DNA from: Helochares maculicollis
Lineage: Eukaryota; Arthropoda; Insecta; Coleoptera; Hydrophilidae
NCBI GenBank assembly: GCA_033557835.1
Contig: JAWQRO010000094.1
Location: 1 to 59,083 of the forward strand
DNA: 59,083 bases
Direction: 5' to 3'
Each line of letters opens with the position of its first letter. The first letter of the stretch is position 1. Below, one piece after another: positions 10,814 to 22,800 of the stretch. The position numbers and the translations under genes are program-made. The notes beneath the pieces were generated by a model. The model worked only from the letters and a program-made list of their open reading frames with translations, was not told the origin of the DNA and searched no databases.

Positions 10814-13800
10814 CTACTGGCGGTCGGTGGCGCGCAGTTTTTCTTCAACAGCTTCTTGACTGGCTTCTGATAAATCCGTAGCCTGGATGTACTTCTGTAC
10901 ACCAATTAGGGATTTTTTGAGCGCATCAAAAGAGCTGAAAATAATATCAAAAATTAATCATCTTTATTAATAGTGGTTTTTTTAAAATCAAAATACACCT
11001 TTTACATTATTCAAATAAAATAAATGCAGTAGTATGATTTTTAAAAATGCTATTAATTTTGAAACAAATTTTTTTGGTAAGTACATTCCATCAAATGCAT
11101 ATTTTGATTTACACTGAAGGAGGAGTCTATTCTCATTATGGGCATAGGTTTTAAAGATACAGCAGTACATCAAATTACGGTGGAACTATTTTTATAAGTC
11201 TGTTTTTTCAGTAGGACAAACTAAGTAACTTTTTGTGAGCTTTAATGTTGCAATTTAATCATAGTATGCTTTAATGGTTGTCACTTGTGATTTGTTTTTA
11301 CATAACGGTAGAATATCACTGCAATTTAAAAAAACTAACAGAATGCACTTGACATCGCAAACCGAAATAGGAAAAACTATATTTGAAAAATTTTATCATA
11401 GTTCTTAGACGAATCAATATCAATCAACCAACTACTACAAAAATTCAAATGAGTAATTTAAAAGCATTTATTTTAGCAGCCCATCCTTGCATGGAAATTA
11501 AATAAATCATACCCTACATATTTTCAAAAATTCTACCCCTGGACTTATTCACTACATATGCTCGAGTTTAAGCAAATTGCTCCATAGGAGTCAAAAGATG
11601 GACACAATCGAAATATTTCTAAGAAATTATTGCATTGATTAGATGATAATTTTAATGGTGGAATTCCAGGCAACAAAGCTGACTTCTCAAGTAATATTCT
11701 AGCAAATGTGTTATAAATAAAATAATGTGGCACAAAAAGTAAATTTTAACTGCTTGTGTTATTGCGCGTCTTACCTAGAGTACAACATCTTCTTTTTGAC
11801 CTTAGCGGTATCTGGACACCAGGACATGAGGAAAAGTTTTTGTTTCTTAGAGGATTCTGAAGTGCCCTGACATTGGTGCATGTACTCAAAATCGTAGAGA
11901 CCATAACGGCATTCGCCTGAGCCTCCAGCTTGAAGTTTCTCCAAGAATTGATCGTATTCTTCGTCTCTGGCACCAATGACTTCGACGTCGATTTGTTTCT
12001 CGTCTTTAATAAAGAAGATCACATAACGATGTTTCTTTTCCCTTTTGATTTCTTCGTAGGTCGTTTTACACACGTCAGAAACCGTTACACCTGACGCCTA
12101 GAACAAAGAGAAAACAATTTAAATTAAATTAAATTTATTCAGCAGATAATCGTCGTGCTTTGTAATTGAATGTAATATTTAGGGACGACAAGTTGAAAAT
12201 TCCATCAGAACAATGTAAGAACTACAGCAGGCTATCCCTCACGGATATGCTTAAATGTGTTTAACAACGAAGAGGGTTGTGAGTAGTAAAACTGTTAGTA
12301 TATATATCCAAAAGTAAAAAAAGAGCTCTTCTAGACTTACAGGAGCAAAACTAACGCTACTCTCGGATCTTTTACATTGATAGTTTGCATTAGGTTAAAA
12401 ATATAGACTTATCCTCATAAAATGAAAATATTAGACTACTGAGAAAATATATCATGAAACTAAAATCAATAACTGTTTTATAAAACAAATACTGTAAGGA
12501 AATAGTTGTAGTATTTAATCGTCAAATATAATTAAATAGACGTTACATTTCCGCATTTTACAAGTTGGCATTAACGTAACGTTGAGGAAACATGAGGTTG
12601 GATAGTGGTTTCAACGCGGAAAATCCGCCATATTTCCCCAGTAAAATAGAGGTAATTATGTAGGTTAAGATTAAACTCAACTTGTTTGCTGTAGGTAAAT
12701 TGTAGATTATATTATTGGATAAGGTACAGGGAACAAGTCAATTAGTCAGGGCCCGTTTCATAGCCGCAGAAGATTTAATTAAACATTAATTTATTATTGA
12801 AATAAATCATTTCTTGCATAATTTCTTCTTCACATAAGATGATTAGTTTCGGTTTACATGTGATAATGATGATGCACAACTTATGATGCTTCTCAACTAT
12901 TGGAATTAATGATAAGTCCACTCTTTAAATAGTAATTTAGGGGCTCTTTAAGAGTTTTCTAAATAATTGGATTATCATGAAATTTTTGTTTTTATCAGAA
13001 AATTTCATTAACGAATCTCGAAAATTTATAAAACGCACAGTTGATTAAAACGAGTTCTACTCAAGATTATTCTATGAAGAAACTCGTCAGGATACAATCG
13101 CGACTACCATTTTTAGTAAAAAATTGAGGTACAAATGGTTAGCATGTGCTACTAACTCGCTTCGACTTATAAAGCAAACGAGTTTAAATTATCTAATCAA
13201 AGTTATAGCTGTTACACCTAAGTTGATTGGACTGGAGTTTAAGGCAACAGCGTTTTTGCGATAAATCGGGTATCTATTTTATCTCTCTGGTTTTATTTAT
13301 AAAGCGGGTCGGCAAACAACTGGCGCGTTTTGAAAAATGTGCGACAACACTTGTTGATTTGAATCGACTACTTGTGGACCACTCGGCCGCGATGATGACG
13401 TACAGATAGTTTCTCCACCTCAATTACATCTAAATTTGAAACTGCACGCACAAATAGCATCACTATTATTTTCTACTTAAAAGATTTATGGGGGCCCGCA
13501 GCTGGCATGGCGCGGACACCCCAGACTTGGCATTGAATTTATGTAACACATCAACTTATTATTGCTTATTGATGAAACCGTATCCGAGCATTTTGACGTG
13601 TACGATATTGAAATTTGATGAATGTAATTTAAAACGGGTACGGCTTGTGCTAATTATGTGATGCCAAGAATTAAATTTGTCATTTGATGTGGGTATAAAG
13701 GATAAACATTGCTGGAATGTTTGTAAATACTATTCATTGTTGTATATTTAGATTTGTTTAAGATTTCGCTTCTTAAAATTGTCTTAAAACAGTCGATGCT

Positions 13801-16800
13801 ATTTATTAGTCATAGATAAAATTATTATTTGTTTTAAAAGATTTTATAGCATGATAATCTATTTCATAGGATTTTTCCTACCTTTAATCTTGTAGATAAA
13901 AAGATATAAGTATTGGAGGTCGGCGAATGAGCCAACATATATTAATATTCTTGTTACTAAATTTTCTTTGCAATATCGCATTTAGAAATACAATATGCTA
14001 CTGTTGAAACAGTAAGAGACCTATTAATGTTGTACCATCTTATTGATTTGTGTATTGTAAAGAGATAGCATATTTGGTCTAAGAATGTTGCAGCAAGTGA
14101 GTCATTCATAATTTCTGATTACTAATAATAATCATTACAAAGCATTTTAATAAAAAGAAATTTTTCGATGGAAACGCCGCGCTTTATCGCCTACGCCTCT
14201 TGATTCTTGGTAATGATCGTTATTGATTTGCGATATCAAAAGGCGAAGGTTCAACGGAATCTGCACTTCATACCCATAATAAACGGCAGTCGTAATAATG
14301 AGTAAGAAGACATAATGCAAGAAAAATGAATTTACAATTTCGGTGCCTATTAATTAGCAATTACTTTTGCTGTAAAGTTTATAATTTCTCGCTTAGAAAT
14401 TCTGAATATGTTAATAATAGCTTTTTATAATGTGTAGTGTTATGTGAGAGGCCACAAAGAAAACACATAATGCTATTCCATTAAATAAGTCGTTGAACTT
14501 GTAACAATTATTTTGTTTGTTATAATGTCTGCTTTAAGAACTGACAATTCTTTATGAACGGTATCTTGAAAACTATTATTAATTAATCGGAAAGTAGATA
14601 TTCCATAGTCTTATAATACGCAGCGTCGCTTTGCCTAGAATACCTACGATTTCTATAAGAAATATTACACTTTAATAAGTACCTAAATTATTATAAAATA
14701 TTTGAATCATATGCGGATGGTACATAACAAAATAGAAGTCCCTTTACAAAGGCATATTTTAAAGCAATGGTATACAACACAGAAGAGGGAACCATCGAAA
14801 AGATAAAGTTAACTATTTAAAATGTTCATATTTGGTATTAAAAAATTATGAGACCTAATGTGCGTTCCCATTTTTTCAATCACACTTCAATTAAATCAAT
14901 AACTAACAATTTAGAAAAATCACATTTATTTAGTTGCATGAGAAAAATGTATAATGCAATTAATTTTATTAAGCAAATTAAAAAGTATTTTTTGCATTTT
15001 TTCGTCACATTGTTGATATAATTCTTTTGAATACGACTCTTGAAAAAGAATGGCATCTATCTGTTCCCTTTTTTATTTGTTTAAAATTATTTTTGAGCAC
15101 AGTACAAAACAGATTGTTAAAGAAATATTGAACTATACTTTGTACGTTGGAGTTGTTTTTAAATTTTTGTAAATACGTCCTGTCGTGCTAATACAAATAT
15201 CGTGTTTTCTCTAAGAATTCTAAGAGGAATAGTCCATTTTTATTTCTTGATCATTTATTTTTATTTTGTACCAAATGATATGCGTAATTAATTGAAACAT
15301 GATTTTTCAAAAGAACAGTATTTTTAATACATTTTTTGGTGTTTCAAATTTATAAATATTTGTGAAAAGTTAGTATATACTAACGTGCACGATGGGATGT
15401 TTTTGAATAAAATACGTTAATTGAACGATTTTTAATTGTCTAACGAAGCGAAGCTACGTGTATTCTTGCTGGGAACTAGAAGCTCTGCTCTTATACAGCA
15501 TAAGTCTTGAGCAATTTTTGAGCTTGTTACCGGATTAAGTGCATTCTTACTCTGCGAGGGATGAACGAGCGAGTTCCGAATAATCGAAATTTATTTGTTT
15601 CTTGATGGAACAGTTTGAAAGTCATACAGCCTACATATTCATCGAACAGAACCATGATGTCAAGATATGCAGGTGAGAAGTTTTATTTTTGCTTTTCATT
15701 ATTCATTTCATGGCCAAAAGAAGTATAAAATTTCCAAAATAAAAAAGCACTTCCAGTGTTTGGATTATGTCGACAGATTTTTAATTATTTTTATTGTGTG
15801 TACAAAATTATAAGCCAAAAGTTGTATTTTAACTAGTTTACTAAAAACATTTGAAAGATAAATAGGGTAGCAGATACTTTCGGTATTCAAATGGTTTGAG
15901 GACCAGCATACAGACGGCATGCCAAAAAACGACCAAAATGTACCCATGAGTATTTCAAGCACGAAGAATTTTTTAAATCTCGGAAGCGATTTTTGAGAAA
16001 TATCTTCCCTTTGCTATATGTTCGTCGTCAATGTTAAGGAAATGAAAAAATATGAATCGATATATTTGAAAAAATAAATAAGTTTCTTATCCATTGCATG
16101 TTCGCCTTTTATAGAAGCAGAATTTTCGATTCGTTTCAAATAACATGAACCCGACAATTTTTGAACGACGGTGGTTGGTGGTCTATAGCTTTATAGCTAA
16201 CATTACATATCTTTGATTTCATTTATAAAGACGGTGCAAGACCAATCGGTGCATCTTCAAATGCAAAATAATACTATTCTTATGATAAAATTAATATCGG
16301 TTAACTTTTAGAAATCCAACACTCTTCAGGTACTACCAAATTCTTTATCCGAATATGCATGTTCAAATATAAAGTTTCAGTTAAGGAAACTTATTTAATT
16401 AAGATAAGGAGGCGAAGCCAACGAGCCTTGCTATTTAAGAAGCCGCACAAATTGTTTATAGTACAATATTAATACTATTAGAAATTTGTAACCCTGCCAA
16501 ATAAAATTTGAAAATTTCTTTTTTATGCGCGTTAAACAGGTCAAGCTATTAATTATTTGTTAATATAGTACTTTTAAACGACAAGGGTAGGATAAATATT
16601 CATAGGTAATGTTGAAATGAGTTTGTCATATTGTTCGCGGATGACGCGAATCGCTCAAAGGCTGCTGCGATCACCCGTTATCTGTGGCGCTTCCGTTAAA
16701 CTATACCATGCAAGAAATCCGCAATGGAAATGGCAGATTTGCATATTTATCATTTTATTCAATTACTGGCGAGTTTGATGCGAAATAAAAGTAATGTGCA

Positions 16801-17592
16801 ATAGCGCTCAGTAATCGTCGATACACGCTAGGTAAAGCTAGCTCACTCCCATTGGAGTATTGAATTTCTTGATAAGACTGTTTGGACACTAGAAAATAGA
16901 TGTTAACTTCGCATTGACACAAAAATATTTTCCTCGTCGGGGAACTAAACTAAAAACGACAATTTTACCCCTTATCGGGAATACTAGAACTAAAATACAT
17001 GACCCCTTCTATATTTAGACCCCACATGGTCGATATTTTTAGTACAGACGGCCGTTTAGACTTAAAGCCACTCACTGACTTCTAATAATAACGCGAAATT
17101 TGAAAATATACTATGAAAATTGCATCAAGCATAAAACATATCAAATAACGCTACCAAAATGAGGCAAAAAGAAAGATATGAATATCAACAAGGTTTCGTT
17201 TGCAACCAACCTTGTTAGAAAAGAATGATTCATTTAACATGGAAGTATCTAATTAATAAAAAAAGCGGTAATACTTTAGCAAAAAAAACTTGGTTTCGAA
17301 ACGTGTGCAGTACCCCCTAAAGCAAGCTTCCTTATGGGCGAGGCTAGATGACTCACGTACGCGGTTTTACCCTTATCGGCGAATAAAACCCCGATAAGCG
17401 AACGAGAATTCACCCAGCTACCGCGATTTTTCCGAGAAAACAATGCAGCAGCGCATTATTTGAGCGGTTTATGCGAACTTTATGACATGGCGACCGGCTC
17501 TCCCATAACTTGTCAAACAGAATTAACAAACCCACAACAAACCGATCTATAAATAACTATAAACGTCTATTAAGTAAACAAGTACTTACCAT
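10814..17592 (-). CDS. tsr: Cofilin/actin-depolymerising factor (twinstar), three coding exons
   Basis: Cofilin binds and severs ADP-actin filaments and drives actin turnover in the cytoplasm. Exon 2 (11775-12097) starts ASGVTVSDVCKTTYEEIK and covers most of the ADF-homology fold, including RYVIFFIKDEKQIDVEV and the long actin-binding helix region KVKKKMLYSS. Exon 3 (10814-10934) encodes SFDALKKSLIGVQKYIQ through ATDRQ and the stop. The initiator Met is not in exon 2: the frame opens right after an acceptor (TTCTAG) before GCG. A perfect partner is ATG|GTAAGT at 17590-17592, giving a Met-only first coding exon, the same split as in fly and vertebrate cofilin genes. The joined frame is 447 nt, 148 residues, the usual length. 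Ser3, the LIM-kinase target in this family, is present (MAS). Exons 2 and 3 are certain; the exon-1 assignment is inferred from splice consensus, phase and family precedent. Confidence 0.93.
16617..16778 (+). CDS. Candidate small ORF antisense in the twinstar intron (53 aa)
   Basis: This plus-strand ORF of 53 residues starts MSLSYCSRMTRIAQRLLRS, an Arg-rich, acid-free stretch like a mitochondrial presequence. It continues ASVKLYHARNPQWKWQ and ends with a hydrophobic segment (ICIFIILF) that could span a membrane. Its first two thirds are much GC-richer than the surrounding intron. I recognise no family. It could be a microprotein, an exon of an unseen gene, or a conserved intronic enhancer that happens to be open. 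Confidence 0.25.
   Translation: MSLSYCSRMTRIAQRLLRSPVICGASVKLYHARNPQWKWQICIFIILFNYWRV
17372..17398. promoter_or_regulatory. Inverted CTTATCGG/CCGATAAG pair near the twinstar start
   Basis: CTTATCGG at 17372-17379 is followed by its exact reverse complement CCGATAAG at 17391-17398, 11 bases apart. A further CTTATCGGGA lies near 16972. CGATA/TTATCG words resemble GATA-, DREF- or boundary-type sites in flies. The pair lies inside the tsr intron, about 200 bases from the first coding exon. A regulatory role is an inference. Confidence 0.35.
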
Positions 17593-18135
17593 TTTACACT
17601 AAAATCAGTAGTTAGTAATTTAAGCTAAAAAGAACTGCCAGATGCACACACGTTATACGACTGCTTAAGTCAAGACAAACCGAACCACAGTTGATCTGCC
17701 GGCTGGCTAGGGAAGTGCGCTTGCGCTCGCGAACTCTAATCACTCCGCTTTCAAACTTTCCTCCAATTTATCCACCGTTTAAATTCCAAACAACTCAAAT
17801 AAAAACCTTATCTACACTTACACATCAAAATACAATCTTATCTCCAAGCCCATCCGCACCAAATTTATTTTAACCATATTTAGTAAACGGCTACTTGATA
17901 CCGTTTTACTTTTCGCCGCGTAGTAATGGCGCGCTTTTTTAAATTGTTAATAACCAAAGTCGAATTGTTTAAAACTTGCATAAAACTAAACCCAAACTGC
18001 CGAAATCAAACCAAAGATTCATTCTCCTTATCCCAAATAATTTTAACCAGACAACCCGCTCAAAATTCTCCAAAATTGTGGCCCTTATATGAGTCAGAAT
18101 TTTCAACCAATGTAGAAGCCGGTTTCCTTAAATGC
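17593..18135 (-). promoter_or_regulatory. Twinstar 5'UTR and proximal promoter region
   Basis: The region directly upstream of the cofilin ATG must hold its leader and promoter. A GC-richer patch at 17680-17740 could be near the start site. No clear TATA box was found, and the exact start site cannot be called. Confidence 0.4.
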
Positions 18136-18145
18136 CCATAAATGG
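18136..18145. promoter_or_regulatory. Perfect CArG box (SRF-type site) upstream of twinstar
   Basis: CCATAAATGG fits the serum response factor consensus CC(A/T)6GG exactly and sits inside a longer perfect inverted repeat, TGCCCAT-AA-ATGGGCA (18133-18148). It is about 544 bp upstream of the tsr ATG. SRF with MRTF cofactors controls many actin-cytoskeleton genes in animals. Use by this gene is an inference. Confidence 0.45.
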
Positions 18146-18161
18146 GCAAACATGCTACTTC

Positions 18162-18172
18162 AAGATGGCGGC
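18162..18172 (+). promoter_or_regulatory. YY1/Pho-like AAGATGGCGGC element
   Basis: AAGATGGCGGC matches the YY1/Pho core-promoter motif and lies 16 bases from the CArG box, in a GC-richer segment (18150-18260). It may mark a start site just upstream of twinstar. Function is inferred from the motif only. Confidence 0.35.
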
Positions 18173-18281
18173 AGCAAATTGAATGTTGGCGCCACGCCCT
18201 GCAAAATCGATTTCTCCGAAGGAAACTGTAATTTCCACCACTTCCTTGATCCTTACCGAGATGACTAAATTTTCCCTCCAT

Positions 18282-19733
18282 CTTATTAAAACAGGGGGAT
18301 GCTTTACAACCCTCCTGAGAGCTGAAACGGCTTCAGTGTAGCTTCTATTTCACTCTTATTAATAATTTCGCCCGCCTTTAAGTGTGCTTTGAGTCACCCC
18401 TGCTTCATGTGGGGCGAAACTATGTATTGTCCTCTATCACATATTGCAACAACTTCTATTCGAGCCTTAAATTGTTAATAGGCAGTATTATAAGTACTGT
18501 ACTCACCTCCTTGAATCAGAATTTTTAACTAATATCTGATATTTAACTATATTAATGAACACATATGAAAATAACACAAATGTTTGATTATTCATTTCTC
18601 ATTTACTTGCTTTTCACATTTCATAAGTGCTCTTATTCGTTACGCTAAAGGCTCATCGATGTATTATCTTACTTCGTATGAATGCTATACACCGGTTTTA
18701 TTTTAATTTTTTTTATGAAACATTTCTGTCACTGCTCAATAGAGTCCGAGTTTAAATTCACTTCTTCCATCGTCGCAGTAGTTTTTATCCAATCTGGTGT
18801 ATTCACATTTTTAAAATACACATTATAGCAGACAGTTTTCTGTATATTTAATCTTTATAGTTTAATATTAATTAAATGATATAAGCAGCAATAACTTGTT
18901 AACAGTCACTAACGAGGACGAAGGTTAGTGAAATACGCTTAAATTTCCGCTGAATTCTTACAAAACCAATTACAAGACAGATTATTAGGATGGAAGTTTT
19001 CTGCACTCAATCTTCCCTTGTATTTTTCTTAATAAATAAAAGATAACTGTTATAAAAGCAAATTCATGATTTATTTATTATAGGAAGATATTATTAACCT
19101 TGCAAGTTATATTGATTTTTTTATTGGATTTATAAAAAGTGAATACGATAATGATAGCATTGTATTTTGCATATATAAGTTTATGTAATCTTTCTCAAGT
19201 GAATGATAAATTTTTATATTCTTGCGTTAATCAAGGTCGATTCCCAATGCAATTGCTAACACATTGTATTAAACATTGCAACAATTACATTACAGCAAAC
19301 ACTATTTTAAAAGCATCCTAAAAAATTCACTAACCATTTAAGAAAATGTTACACAAAAAGACTAAATTTTCTGTATCGTTTATTCTACAAATCTATATAA
19401 TTTATAATATGTCTAAAGTTGCTTATGACAAATTGTAAGAATTTAAGAAATAAAATCCATTTGTTTATTTAAAATGCATCACGATGTCTTTTAGCAAGTA
19501 TAAAATAAAATAATCTGCTAAAATCAGATCCATTTGTTATTGCTCATTAAAATTACAACTTGCAAAACACAATATGCAGAACATTTTAAATAAAAAATAG
19601 TAAATGTGGGCGAAAATATTTACAAACATGATACAAGGCAAGGAAAGGATAAGGGGCGAGGAAACAGTAATAGTGATGCAGATATATACTACAGATACAT
19701 CTTAACTATAATAATTAAATAAATAACACTGAT
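18282..19733. other. Intergenic spacer between twinstar and Rtf1
   Basis: This is the gap between the upstream side of tsr and the 3' end of Rtf1. It has a moderate-GC part (18280-18480), then AT-rich sequence with no recognisable ORF or repeat. Confidence 0.4.
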
Positions 19734-19739
19734 TTTATT
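19734..19739 (-). terminator. Candidate polyadenylation signal of Rtf1
   Basis: AATAAA on the minus strand, 128 nt downstream of the Rtf1 stop codon. Confidence 0.45.
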
Positions 19740-19866
19740 ATTTTAATGCAACTTATGATTAAGTTTATATTATTTATATGCTTTGTATGCATTTTACATA
19801 TTTAAAAGTTTTCATTTGTTAACTTAAGGCTATTTAAAATGAGTTTCAGGGAGCGCTGTTAAAATA

Positions 19867-22800
19867 CTAAATCAGTCCTCGTTTCTTCTTATAGTCTTGC
19901 AAATTTAAGCTTCGCCTAGGACCTAAATCTTTTGTGTTGTTTGTTTTTGGAGTTACACTTACGGGCGTGCCTACAACAAAAACACCCATTATTAGTCTAC
20001 AATGACAAACTTTTTCTAAAATTTCCTGGCCATCAATGACCGGCAAACTTTTCTTTTGAATTTTGTGAAAAACTTATGCCCAGTATTCGCATTTTTTTGT
20101 CATCCAATATCAATCAAATTTGTAACTGAAGTTGTAAATTAAAGAGATACCGGACACATATAAGCAAATATTGAGTTGTATAGCATATTAAGTCAATTGT
20201 ATAAACTTAGGCTGTCGAGAAATACTCAATATCTCTAAACAAGATTAGGTTTTTCCCTGACATCAATAATCTTCAGCTCAGTAGGGTACAAACCATATCT
20301 CTTAGAAAAGAAATAAAAAAATACCAAGCAAAAAATACCACGTTTTTAAACAAAATTAGTACTACTGGGGACTGTCGCTAAATTATTAAAATTGCATATA
20401 TGCAATCTATAACTTAATATTCCTACAGTCAATAAAGAGAGGCACAAAGTACAAATATTTTTCAAACCGCTCAATATGATGGGAATTATCAAAAGCATGT
20501 TCACCATAAATTTCGGCAAGCGTTCGATACTATTGTGAATCAATTTTTTGGAAATGTTAAAGAATCTACTCAAAAGTAGTAGTTTCTGAAGCAGAATATT
20601 TTATATGATCAATGTATAGAGAAAATATGCATGTAAAACTTGTGTTGTCAGTGAATGGTCTTTGATAAAAGTAAACATAAGAAAAAAGAGCCAATAACTC
20701 TGCTTGAAAGTAATTTCATTGATGACCAGAGCATTCTGTGAGTAATTTCAGTTTCATATTTACAGACATCATATAATATCAAATATAAATAAATCTTGTT
20801 TCACACTTTACTACAAATAGAAATTATAATACTTAATTTATTCTCAAAAATGTTAGTAGATAGTGCTTAGTGGAAATGAGATGTAAGCACATAGTAAATA
20901 AATATTATAAATGAGTGCCAAAAACTCTACATTTGGCACTGATAATAACAATAATAATAGAAATACTTTATTGTGGATCAAATATACATAAATATAATGT
21001 GCCTTACAGGAAAATACTGAACGCTGATAAAACAAAATCAATCTGGTAACACCAAAGCACCAAGAACAGAAGAAAATAAATGTAATATCGGAACATGGAC
21101 TTACTTGGCAAAGGAACTTCTAAGTCTATCTTGATGTCAAAATCATGAGCAGAAAATAAATCATCCTGAGATACGTTGGTTGGGGCACTTGAAGACTTTT
21201 CAACAGGTTTCTCCACTGGCTTATCTTCCTGTCGTATTGCTGGCGAAGGTATTATTTCATCATCATTGGACTGTTTAAAGTTCATCCTTGGCTTTGTCGA
21301 CCTTCTTGTGAAAGGATCATCCGCCTTAAAAAACAAAAACAATAGTTTTAATAATTTAAAACAATTTTTTAGCTCAAACTATTAACCCACCTTCACGCCT
21401 TTACTCTTCCTAACTTCCTCCATAATCGCTTTCTCTGCCTCCTCAACATTCCGCTTTCTATTCCTATCATTAATGTAAGAAATACTTGAAATCGTTGATG
21501 TTCGAATTTTGTCCAATTCTGTAGCCTTTTCTTCCAACTCTGCAAGCTTTTGACTGAATTCTCTAGCAGTGTCATGATCCCCTCTACTTAAAGCTGCGTC
21601 TCTATCCTTCATCAATTGGGTTTTTTTCATAGCGTAATTATAAGTCTTCTGGGAAAACCGCTCTTTCTCCTTAAGTATCCTAACAACATCTTGTTCATTG
21701 TACTCATAATTAATACCTTCCTTGATGTCTTTTTGTTTTTGTTCAATCATTTCTTTTGTTGGCATTAAGATAGCAGCTGCGGTTGTTGCTTCCACCCACT
21801 TCTGGTATTCAGAATCGGAGAATTCTTGATTCGATGCAAACTCTAGCCTAAAAACACGTTCCTGTGCTCCATGCCGCACCTTGACACCTTTATTTGTACG
21901 TGTATTCCCTAAATTGTAAACTTTTGCAGTCTCATAGACCCCAGTTATTTCCGCTACCCTATATACAGACTGATTGTTATGGAAACCAATTCCAATCTTT
22001 ACAAAACATCCTTTGGCAATGCGATCAAAGAATGGTAGATGCACGAAGCGTTCGAGTTTGTGCCTTGATAATCGAATTGCATTCAATTCTTGACGGGACG
22101 GGACATATTCAGGTTCTTTCTTATCTTCTTCTTCACTGCTTGAGCTGCTACTAGAAGATGATCTTGAGCGAACGGAAGGGGCAGAAGGTCGAGTAGGCAC
22201 CACAGGAGTTTCCTTCTCACCACCTGCGTAATAGGTCAACATTGAATTTATATGTATCAACAGATATGAAAGCTAATCAACACTGCATCCTCAAAACATG
22301 TTGTTATCCACAACAAAAGAGAAGACATATAGATGCAATGACAAACAAAACATTTTCATTTTTATTGTGGGTGTTCCAAATTTGAATTGTTAATTCATTT
22401 AAGAAAAAGAAAATGACGAATTAAGCTGCTTTAAGATACTTTAATTAAGGATTAGTAGTAAAAGAAGTAGAAAGCTGTGACTATTTTTCAGATGAATGTA
22501 TAGAAGGACGCTGTTGAAATTATAAAAAAACAAATACATAAGCGTGGAAAATAAATTAATTAAGGCATACGGGAACCAAATGTTTACCCACTAAAATAAA
22601 ATCCATGGTGCACTGAAATCTGAGCATTACTAGCTTTCATAACGTCCATATGTTGCTCAAGTCGAATGGATTTTACATGTATAAACAATAAAAATGTACA
22701 CAAGTATCAGCAGATAAAAATGTGGAAGTGACAGAAAAACCTGAATGTTTTATTTTGGTGACAATTGTTAAAATAACAGAAATTATTTATTTTGTACTTG

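Larger units (their letters stand above)
12098..17589 (-). other. First intron of twinstar (5.5 kb)
   Basis: The intron runs from the donor after the lone ATG to the acceptor before ASGV. It is mostly AT-rich, with GC-richer islands near 13200-13430, 13485-13530, 16610-16830 and 17300-17500. First introns of cytoskeletal genes often hold enhancers, so these islands are candidates. No transposase remnants were recognised. Confidence 0.55.

Noticed and set aside
18257..18281. Minus-strand ATG exon MEGKFSHL followed by donor GTAAGG
   Set aside because: It could be an alternative first exon, but its phase does not fit tsr exon 2 and no partner exon was found.
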